Positions 1 to 5,612 of a stretch of 10,653 nucleotides of DNA are shown here, piece after piece; position 1 is the first letter of the stretch, and every line of letters begins with the position of its first letter. Source of the stretch: Fidelibacterota bacterium (lineage in GTDB: Bacteria > Fidelibacterota > BS150m-G59); assembly GCA_016784265.1 (NCBI GenBank), contig JADHUZ010000018.1, forward strand, positions 1 to 10,653, read 5' to 3'. The notes beneath the pieces are model-generated. The model was not told where the DNA came from. It searched no databases and was given only the letters and a program-made list of their open reading frames with translations. The translations under genes were made by a program, and so were the position numbers.

Positions 1-1
1 G

Positions 2-73
2 TCGTGGGAAGTATTGGAGCGGTCGGAAGAAGGTAACTCAGACGACGACGAGGACGAGTGGGAATCACTTTAA
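2..73 (+). CDS. C-terminal end of an unidentified protein with acidic tail (partial)
   Basis: An open frame enters from the left edge and ends at TAA 71-73, giving 23 residues. The last residues are strongly acidic (SDDDEDEWESL), a composition more typical of a real solvent-exposed C-terminus than of a random frame. The other two forward frames are also short here, so coding is inferred from composition and from the position 44 bases before the next gene on the same strand. The family cannot be recognised from this fragment. It may be the upstream member of the phosphate-transport unit, but nothing here proves it. Confidence 0.45.
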   Translation, partial: SWEVLERSEEGNSDDDEDEWESL

Positions 74-117
74 GTCTTTCCTGATAAGCAACTTTCTAAA
101 CAAATGATGGGGCATTT

Positions 118-1203
118 TTGAAGCGTGAAACCATGATCAAAACGATTGGTGTGTTTGTTGCCTTATATCTTTTTTTGGTTGGTATCAAAGGGATGGGCGC
201 ATCGTTTAAGTTAATGGGAGAGGGTTTTGCCGAAGCACTGCTCATATCGACTAGCAATCCACTTACTGCATTATTTATTGGGATTTTAGCTACAACGCTT
301 GTTCAAAGTTCTTCCACGACAACTTCGATAATTGTTGGTTTGGTTGCTGCCGGAGGAATTTCTGTTTCTGGTGCGGTACCTATGGTTATGGGTGCAAATA
401 TCGGAACGACAGTGACAAACACGATTGTTGCGATTGGTCACATCCGGCACGGACAAGAGTTCCGTCGCGCATTCGCAGCTTCAACAGTTCATGATTTTTT
501 TAATTTAATTGCAGTACTAATTTTATTTCCAATTGAATATTTTACAGGGATACTTTCCAAATCGGCTATTGTAATAGCAAATCTATTTGATTCTGTCGGT
601 GGTTTAAAACTTGCCAATCCACTAAAAACAATAATTGATCCGGCGGTTCATCTTCTTCAGCAACTTGTTTTCGATAATCCAATTGTGTTTCTTATAGTCA
701 GCATCTTGCTGACCTTTCTCATGCTATGGAGCATTGTAAAAATTCTTCGCAGCCTTGTTCTGGAAAAAGTCGAGGTATTTTTCGATAAATATATTTTCAA
801 AACAGGAATACGCGCGATGACTTTTGGTATGATTTTAACCGTTTTTGTTCAGAGTAGTTCCGTTACAACATCTATCGTGATTCCCTTGGTTGGTGCTGGT
901 GTGCTTCGTTTGATGCAAGTTTATCCATATACATTGGGTTCAAATATCGGAACAACTGTTACAGCAATGCTTGCGGCACTTTCAACTGGAAATATTCATG
1001 CAGTTACGGTGAGTTTCGCTCATCTGTTTTTTAATATTTTTGGAATTCTCATCATTTATCCAATGCCGGGTTTGAAAAAAATTCCACCAATGTTGGCAAA
1101 ATCTGCCGCAAAATTTGCTCAGCAGAACAAGATAATTCCAATTAGTTACATTATATTTTTATTTTATTTATTGCCATTAATTGTCATTTTCTTAGGGAGG
1201 TAA
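118..1203 (+). CDS. Na+/phosphate symporter-like membrane protein (Na/Pi-cotransporter II family)
   Basis: A 361-residue, very hydrophobic inner-membrane protein predicted to take up inorganic phosphate with sodium. It carries the two inverted-repeat halves diagnostic of the family: QSSS at residues 63-66 followed by GANIGTT at 92-98, and again QSSS at 245-248 followed by GSNIGTT at 274-280. The QSSS motifs are known in this family to lie in the substrate and sodium path. Hydrophobic segments cover most of residues 8-25, 50-80, 85-108, 125-145, 186-210, 232-262 and 297-316, with a last one at 342-359. Many bacterial homologues of about 550 residues have a PhoU domain fused at the C-terminus; here the protein stops after the last membrane segment and PhoU is the next gene, 3 bases on. 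The start is uncertain: TTG 118 has a weak GGGG at 109-112, while ATG 133 is a better codon without a clear Shine-Dalgarno. Family assignment is firm; phosphate as substrate is inferred. Confidence 0.9.
   Translation: MKRETMIKTIGVFVALYLFLVGIKGMGASFKLMGEGFAEALLISTSNPLTALFIGILATTLVQSSSTTTSIIVGLVAAGGISVSGAVPMVMGANIGTTVTNTIVAIGHIRHGQEFRRAFAASTVHDFFNLIAVLILFPIEYFTGILSKSAIVIANLFDSVGGLKLANPLKTIIDPAVHLLQQLVFDNPIVFLIVSILLTFLMLWSIVKILRSLVLEKVEVFFDKYIFKTGIRAMTFGMILTVFVQSSSVTTSIVIPLVGAGVLRLMQVYPYTLGSNIGTTVTAMLAALSTGNIHAVTVSFAHLFFNIFGILIIYPMPGLKKIPPMLAKSAAKFAQQNKIIPISYIIFLFYLLPLIVIFLGR
1194..1200 (+). promoter_or_regulatory. Strong ribosome binding site of the PhoU-like gene
   Basis: AGGGAGG lies 6 bases before ATG 1207 and inside the last codons of the symporter gene; the symporter stop codon TAA directly follows it. 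This fixes the PhoU start and supports two separate, translationally coupled genes rather than a fused gene broken by a sequencing error. Confidence 0.8.
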
Positions 1204-1206
1204 AAA

Positions 1207-1878
1207 ATGTCAGTTCTTCAAAGATTATTTTCAATTTTTCAATCAGATAATTTGTATCAGCAGGCAATTGACGAATCATATAAAATGTTAGATATTGATT
1301 TGGCGATGTACAAAGCCTCTGTCGAGTCATTGCGGCAGAGCGATACTTCGGAGATTCCGATTGATATTTTTTCGATGGATAAGCAAATCAATGCTTTCGA
1401 GCGCGACGTGCGGAATAAAATTTTGACGCATATTTGCATGGCTGGAACTTCAGAATTGGCGCCGGGAATGGTGCTTGTGAGTATCATAATTGATATCGAG
1501 CGCATCGGAGATTACACAAAAAATATCTACGACATGGCGGTTAACCACCCTAAAAGACTTACCGCTGGCTCGTTGGAAGAAAAATTGCATTCTGTGGAAA
1601 CAGCGACTGGTGAGATTCTTGAAAAATCAATCATTGCGTTTAAAACTCAGGATGAAATAGCCGCACGGCATTTGATGGCATCTTACAAAACAGATATTTC
1701 ACCGATTTGCGATGAGATTACGAATAGTATTGTTTCTGGAAAAACAACTGATTTAGGCACATCCGAAGCGGCGGCTGTGGCGCTGTATGCTCGTTATCTC
1801 AAACGAATTTCTGCCCACGCGAAAAATTTAATTTCCAGTGTGGTCAACTCGTTTGAGCGAATTGGTTATTCGGAATAA
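1207..1878 (+). CDS. PhoU-like phosphate transport accessory protein
   Basis: A 223-residue, largely helical soluble protein. The PhoU signature is visible twice: an MDKQINAFERDVR segment at residues 57-69 and DIERIGDYTKNI at 96-107, matching the E/D-rich metal-binding helices of PhoU (consensus near DLERIGDHAxNI). A second helical bundle follows at about 123-220, ending in a degenerate repeat around YLKRISAHAKNL. PhoU proteins restrain phosphate uptake and signalling at the inner membrane. Here the protein most likely controls the symporter encoded just upstream, because the genes are 3 bases apart and this ribosome site overlaps the end of the symporter gene, which suggests translational coupling. 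Symporter plus PhoU lengths (361 + 223) add up to about the size of the usual fused protein. It lacks neighbouring pstSCAB or phoRB genes in the window, so a Pst-linked role is not supported. The stop lies 3 bases from that of the convergent gene. Confidence 0.85.
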   Translation: MSVLQRLFSIFQSDNLYQQAIDESYKMLDIDLAMYKASVESLRQSDTSEIPIDIFSMDKQINAFERDVRNKILTHICMAGTSELAPGMVLVSIIIDIERIGDYTKNIYDMAVNHPKRLTAGSLEEKLHSVETATGEILEKSIIAFKTQDEIAARHLMASYKTDISPICDEITNSIVSGKTTDLGTSEAAAVALYARYLKRISAHAKNLISSVVNSFERIGYSE

Positions 1879-1881
1879 ATC

Positions 1882-2499
1882 TTAGGGCAAATTATTTTCT
1901 TCCGGTGCAATCATCCCGCCGGAAATTAATGTTTTTAAACCTTCTTCGACGGTCATTTCTGTTTCCAAAACTAGTGTCTTTTTGACAAAAATCATCACGC
2001 CGGAGGTTGGATTGGGTGTCGTTGGCACGAACAGATGAATATATTGCTCGCCGAGTTTGTTTTTGGAATAGGCAGTTACGAAAGCAAGCGTCCATGCTTC
2101 CTTTTTCGGATATTCTACATAGACGACTTCTTTGAAATTTCCCTTCCCCGAAAGTGCAAGTGTTTGTAAAATTTGTCGGGATGAATTGTAAATTGTGCCA
2201 ACCAGCGGTAATTTTTTCATAATCCTTTCAAACAATTTAAACAACCTATTGCCGAGTACATTGCTGACGACAAATCCAAGAACAAGAGTGATTCCAATTG
2301 CGATCAGGAATCCCAACAATTCATACAAAAACGGATGTTCCTCCAAGAATTCGATTTCGTTTAATATCGGTAAATCGGGTGCGATTTCGATAGAAAATTT
2401 GACTAAAACAAATGTGATATACAATGGAACCAGTGTAATTATACCGGTTAGTAATTTATTTCGCAATCTTTGCCAAATCGTTTTTTGGTCAGTTTTCAC
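1882..2499 (-). CDS. DUF502 family inner-membrane protein
   Basis: A 205-residue membrane protein of the DUF502 family (PF04367), whose function is not established. Two membrane segments are clear at about residues 15-39 and 58-82. The conserved family blocks follow in the usual order: PLVGTIYNSSRQI at 98-110, the FVPTTPNPTSG block at 157-167, and VEEGLKTLISGG at 184-195. Length is typical for the family, so the gene looks complete. The start is GTG at 2497-2499, chosen because AAGGAG lies 8 bases upstream and because the next in-frame hydrophobic region begins right after it. It overlaps the end of the upstream alkyltransferase gene by 11 bases, so the two are almost certainly co-transcribed. 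Plant relatives of this family (LAZ1-unrelated, COV-type) concern vascular patterning and give no clue to the bacterial role. A structural or envelope role is only a guess. Confidence 0.88.
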   Translation of the reverse strand: MKTDQKTIWQRLRNKLLTGIITLVPLYITFVLVKFSIEIAPDLPILNEIEFLEEHPFLYELLGFLIAIGITLVLGFVVSNVLGNRLFKLFERIMKKLPLVGTIYNSSRQILQTLALSGKGNFKEVVYVEYPKKEAWTLAFVTAYSKNKLGEQYIHLFVPTTPNPTSGVMIFVKKTLVLETEMTVEEGLKTLISGGMIAPEENNLP

Positions 2500-3025
2500 G
2501 GTGATTTCTCCTTAATTTTTTATTTGAAATTTTCCAGCCTTCAAGTTCCAGCAAGGCAATTTTCATGTGCAAGCCGCCGCCAAAACCGCCCAAGCCGTCA
2601 TTTGCCGCAACAACGCGCTGGCAAGGAATCCGAATCGGAACCGGATTTGCTCCGTTTGCGCTTCCAACGGCTCTTGCGGCACCAAGATATCCAATTGCTT
2701 CTGCGATTTCACCATAAGAAACCACACGTCCAAATGGAATTTTTTCGACAAACCGCAAAGTTTTTTCTTGAAATGAAGTCATCGAAAGCATAAATGGTGC
2801 TGTAAATTCTTGAAGCGAACCAGCGAAATATTGCTTCAATTCGCTTGCAAATGGGAATTTATTTGAGTCTTTCGAGACGCAAGAATATCCGGGAAAATTC
2901 CTTTTCAGCCAGTTTTCCATGTTTTCTTGTTCCGTCGGGAAAATTACTCTACACAATTTCCCCCCAATTTGGGCAAGATGAAATTTTCCCCAATTTGTCT
3001 CAACTATTGTTTTTTCAATTTCCAT
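2489..3025 (-). CDS. ogt: Methylated-DNA--protein-cysteine S-methyltransferase (O6-alkylguanine-DNA alkyltransferase) with PCQRV active site
   Basis: A 178-residue cytoplasmic suicide enzyme predicted to remove alkyl groups from O6 of guanine in DNA onto its own cysteine. Residues 1-75 form the poorly conserved N-terminal domain; 83-165 form the helix-turn-helix/active-site domain. Visible family marks are FGRVVSYGEIA at 98-108 (Tyr104), the arginine finger region AARAVGSANGANP at 116-128 (Arg118, Asn127), and the acceptor Cys135 in PCQRV. Glu162 in LLELEGW lies 27 residues after Cys135, the same distance as Cys145-Glu172 in the human enzyme. The unusual point is Gln136 (codon CAG) where nearly all active family members have histidine, the residue that relays the proton to activate the cysteine. 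Because the cysteine is present, this is not an alkyltransferase-like (ATL) protein, in which it is replaced. ATG 3025 has GGAGA 8 bases upstream. It is the first gene of a unit with DUF502. Gene symbol is a family-level choice. Confidence 0.9.
   Translation of the reverse strand: MEIEKTIVETNWGKFHLAQIGGKLCRVIFPTEQENMENWLKRNFPGYSCVSKDSNKFPFASELKQYFAGSLQEFTAPFMLSMTSFQEKTLRFVEKIPFGRVVSYGEIAEAIGYLGAARAVGSANGANPVPIRIPCQRVVAANDGLGGFGGGLHMKIALLELEGWKISNKKLRRNHREN
2508..2513 (-). promoter_or_regulatory. Ribosome binding site deciding the GTG start of the DUF502 gene
   Basis: Read on the minus strand, AAGGAG is followed by 8 bases and then GTG (2499-2497). It sits inside the last codons of the alkyltransferase gene, which ends at TGA 2491-2489. 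The site supports the GTG start and an 11-base overlap between the two genes. Confidence 0.75.
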
Positions 3026-3065
3026 TTACAAATTCTCCGAAAAATGAATAATGCTGACCCGAGAA

Positions 3066-3094
3066 ATTAGTGAATTTTTAGAAATGATTGTGAA
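3066..3094 (-). promoter_or_regulatory. Candidate sigma-70-like promoter for the alkyltransferase unit
   Basis: On the minus strand, TTCACA (3094-3089; five of six to TTGACA) is followed after 17 bases by ACTAAT (3071-3066; four of six to TATAAT). Transcription would begin near 3059 and leave a leader of about 34 bases before ATG 3025. The -10 lacks the critical second-position A, and the match was found by eye in AT-rich DNA, so this is tentative. Confidence 0.28.
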
Positions 3095-3141
3095 CTACTT
3101 TACATTTTTTTTAATTAAAAAGCGTCAATTGTTCACGCAAT
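3087..3141. repeat. Inverted repeat over the candidate minus-strand -35
   Basis: ATTG-TGAAC (3087-3095) is complementary to GTTCA-CG-CAAT (3131-3141) with a two-base bulge and a 35-base spacer. The left arm covers the candidate -35 of the alkyltransferase promoter, so it could be a regulator site or DNA-loop element. Chance occurrence in AT-rich DNA is possible. Confidence 0.3.
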
Positions 3142-3167
3142 TTTTTTCTTAATCGCGCGTTTTTGTC

Positions 3168-3196
3168 TTGGTAATCGCCACGAATCTCTGTAATCT
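3168..3196 (+). promoter_or_regulatory. Weak candidate promoter for the lipoprotein/PLP-enzyme/M16 operon
   Basis: TTGGTA (3168-3173, four of six to the -35 consensus) and TAATCT (3191-3196, four of six to -10) are separated by 17 bases. Transcription would start near 3203 and leave a leader of about 70 bases. The match is weak and is given mainly because it lies directly before the inverted repeat at 3196-3230. Confidence 0.22.
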
Positions 3197-3230
3197 ATTG
3201 AGCTTGTAAAAAAGCGAGAATGGCTCAATA
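3196..3230 (+). repeat. Perfect 8-base inverted repeat in the leader of the operon
   Basis: TATTGAGC at 3196-3203 and GCTCAATA at 3223-3230 are perfect reverse complements with a 19-base spacer. The arms are 27 bases apart centre to centre, so they could be two half-sites of an operator near the predicted start of transcription. Alternatively they form an 8-pair hairpin at the 5' end of the mRNA, 43 bases before the start codon. No T-run follows, so it is not a terminator. Confidence 0.45.
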
Positions 3231-3273
3231 ACAAGGCTAAATAGGTTCAGTTGAAACGATTGAGGAGCAAACA

Positions 3274-5601
3274 ATGATTAAATTTCGTCCTTTCTTTCTT
3301 TCGCTCATTGCGATTTTATTTTTCTCATGGATGTCATGTACAACAGTTCCCACAGAAAATGAGGAATTAGACAATACTGATATTCAGGAGCAATTAGTTC
3401 AAGATATTCATGGATTTATTACGGACATCACAACCGGCGTTCCGATCGTTGGAGCGAGCGTGGAATATTCAATCGGCGGAAAATGGCAAGAGCCTGCAAT
3501 GACCGATTCGCTCGGTATGTATCGGATTCTGTGTGTCAATTTTGGAGATTATGAACTGTTGGTTAAAAAATCTAGATATGCTGCGAGGCTAACGACGTCA
3601 AGAGCGGATTCCAATGCGTTAAATGTACCGCCTGAATTAAGTCCGCTGGATACAATTTCCGTTGCCCATTCGGTTCAAATGTATCCTTTAAATGCTTCAC
3701 TTTCTGGCACGATTGCGGGTGCATTTGATGAGAGTATCAGTGATGCATCTGTTCAGATTCAATTTCTAGCATCGGCGAGGATTTATGACTCATCCATTAT
3801 TACATCTGCGACGACAAACGAATCCGGCGTCTTCTCATTTTCTGAACTTCCTGCTGGACTTGTTGCAGATTATTCTGTTGCACCGTATGATGCAGATCAG
3901 GATGGCGCATTTGATTTTGGTGGAATTGCCGGTGAAATCAGTCTTTTGCCAGGAGACAACGGCCCGCTGAATCTTGTTTTAACTCAAAATTTAGACGAAG
4001 TGTTTGTTACGTTTTCCAATCTGAGCGATGATTCTCTCGGCGTTGATGAAAATGTCGATTTATATTTCAATCAACCGATTAGTCAGGAGGAATCTCGTTT
4101 CCGATTAGTAGATTCTTTGGACGTGGAAGTCCCTGTGGATATTTTCTTCCAATCAGAAACGCACGTGCAAATTGATCCGGCGCAAGATTTTAATCCGGGA
4201 GCGAATTACACTTTAGAAATGTTTCTGGTCAGTCAATCCGGCGTGGCAAATGAAATTGAACTGACGATAACAACACTCTCTGTCGGTCCAGTTCCGAAAA
4301 TTCTCTATGAAAATTTGACAGAATCCGAAACGTTTATCGTATCAACGGAGATAGAACTGGTGTTTTCTGTTGGATTAAATGCAGATATTTCTTCTTTCCA
4401 ACTTTACGATGAAATGGAAATTGGCACGCTGTTGTTTCCAGAATGGGGCACAAATAATATGCAAGTTGCATTGACAGCACTCGAGCCACTGGAAGAAAAC
4501 ACGGATTATATTTTTGTCGCGAATATGATTTCTGAGCGTGGCGCAGATGCAACTGAGGAGATTATGTTTACAACGTGGCACGACCCGACGCCGGAAGTTT
4601 TACATTCCAGCCTTGATGATTACAATCTTTTCCCGGTTGATTCTTTGCTCACATTCGTTTTTTCGGAGGATATGGATGAGGACTTAACAGAGTTCGCTTT
4701 GCGCGACGAGAATCTCGCCGAAGTTGGTTTTGCCGCGATTTGGAGTTCATTAAACAGTGTTACTTTGGAATTGTTCGGTCAATTGGAGGAAGCGACAGAT
4801 TACACGCTCGATATCAATTTGGTTTCTTCTGGTGGAAATACCGCATCGGCGAGTTATGAATTCAGGACAGTTAGCACGGTGGCAATTCCGCAGGATGTTA
4901 CAGATTTATCTATTGACAATTATGATGAAATTTCACCAGCCGATTTTGACGCGACAGATTTTGATTTATCATGGCAACACAGCGAGGGCGCTGAGTTTTA
5001 TCGAATTTACGCGAAAGACAGCCGCGATAATTCTGATTGGGTTTTGATTGGTGAAAATCATGAGGACACGCAAATTGTAACTCGATACGCTTCTTTTGAG
5101 TTGCCGGAACAGTTTGATGTTTATCAAAATGATAATCCATTACAAACGCCGCTGACCGATAGCACAATTGTCTATTTTGCCGTCACGCCAGTTAATTCAA
5201 GCGGCGAGCGGGGAATTTCCGAATCAACGAAAATTGTTTCAATCTTTGATACCAAAAAACCGACGCTCTCTGTAATTTATAGCACGGTGGCATTGGAAAC
5301 AAACGGAGAGGGAAATGTCATTAAAATTGAGATTCGTTATTCTGCCAGTGAATACATGTCCACAGTTTGGAATCTTTCGAATTTGATTACTGTGAGAAAT
5401 GCTTCGAATAATTACGTGGTCGAGTCTTATATTGAGGAACTCACGCCAAATGCAGATTACGACGAGTTTTATTTTGTGATAGTGGTGGAAAATTATGAAG
5501 GAATCGAATCTATTGAGTTAGAGTTGGACGATCTGTTTGATAATAGCGGCAATAAAATGGAAGCAGTCGAAGAAATAATCGATTTTCCAATCGAAGAATA
5601 A
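3274..5601 (+). CDS. Large modular surface lipoprotein with CarboxypepD_reg-like and Ig-like (Big_5) domains
   Basis: A 775-residue, strongly acidic exported protein of unknown specific function. Residues 1-22 are a signal peptide (basic start, hydrophobic core, then WMSC with Cys22 as the likely lipidated residue); the lipobox is loose at -3 and -2. An acidic linker (23-44) leads to a carboxypeptidase-regulatory-like beta-sandwich at about 45-137 (HGFITD...GVPIVGASV...TDSLGMYRI) and a second, more divergent one at about 141-237. Three similar SbsA-type Ig-like domains follow at about 243-335, 341-434 and 439-532, each ending with a NYTLEMFLVS / TDYIFVANMIS / TDYTLDINLVS strand. A fibronectin type III-like domain (538-652, ending in YFAVTPVNSSGERG) and a last Ig-like domain (663-773) complete it. 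No catalytic motif was seen. The start is supported by AGGAG at 3263-3267, 6 bases before ATG. It is the first gene of a three-gene unit. Role in adhesion, scaffolding or binding at the cell surface is inference. Confidence 0.82.
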   Translation: MIKFRPFFLSLIAILFFSWMSCTTVPTENEELDNTDIQEQLVQDIHGFITDITTGVPIVGASVEYSIGGKWQEPAMTDSLGMYRILCVNFGDYELLVKKSRYAARLTTSRADSNALNVPPELSPLDTISVAHSVQMYPLNASLSGTIAGAFDESISDASVQIQFLASARIYDSSIITSATTNESGVFSFSELPAGLVADYSVAPYDADQDGAFDFGGIAGEISLLPGDNGPLNLVLTQNLDEVFVTFSNLSDDSLGVDENVDLYFNQPISQEESRFRLVDSLDVEVPVDIFFQSETHVQIDPAQDFNPGANYTLEMFLVSQSGVANEIELTITTLSVGPVPKILYENLTESETFIVSTEIELVFSVGLNADISSFQLYDEMEIGTLLFPEWGTNNMQVALTALEPLEENTDYIFVANMISERGADATEEIMFTTWHDPTPEVLHSSLDDYNLFPVDSLLTFVFSEDMDEDLTEFALRDENLAEVGFAAIWSSLNSVTLELFGQLEEATDYTLDINLVSSGGNTASASYEFRTVSTVAIPQDVTDLSIDNYDEISPADFDATDFDLSWQHSEGAEFYRIYAKDSRDNSDWVLIGENHEDTQIVTRYASFELPEQFDVYQNDNPLQTPLTDSTIVYFAVTPVNSSGERGISESTKIVSIFDTKKPTLSVIYSTVALETNGEGNVIKIEIRYSASEYMSTVWNLSNLITVRNASNNYVVESYIEELTPNADYDEFYFVIVVENYEGIESIELELDDLFDNSGNKMEAVEEIIDFPIEE

Positions 5602-5612
5602 AACAGGTTAAA

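Larger units (their letters stand above)
3026..3273. other. Divergent intergenic promoter region
   Basis: These 248 bases separate the minus-strand alkyltransferase unit from the plus-strand lipoprotein operon, so promoters for both must lie here. It is AT-rich, with a TTTTTAATTAAAAA palindrome at 3108-3121 inside a longer T/A tract. It also contains two inverted repeats, listed separately. No open frame with a ribosome site, tRNA or recognisable riboswitch was seen. Confidence 0.6.

Noticed and set aside
104..121. Five-codon frame (MMGHF) whose TGA overlaps the TTG start of the symporter gene
   Set aside because: It has no ribosome site and such short frames are common by chance; a leader peptide cannot be supported.
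1866..1878. Near-palindrome TTATTC-G-GAATAA at the end of the PhoU-like gene as a terminator
   Set aside because: The loop would be too small, pairing is A/T-rich, and no T-run follows on the plus strand.
1900..1924. TTCCGG...CCGGAA inverted repeat as a terminator between the convergent genes
   Set aside because: Only 6 pairs, located inside the DUF502 coding region, with no adjacent T-run on either strand.
2195..2793. Plus-strand open frames opposite the DUF502 and alkyltransferase genes
   Set aside because: Low-complexity translations without family motifs, lying antisense to two well-supported conserved genes.
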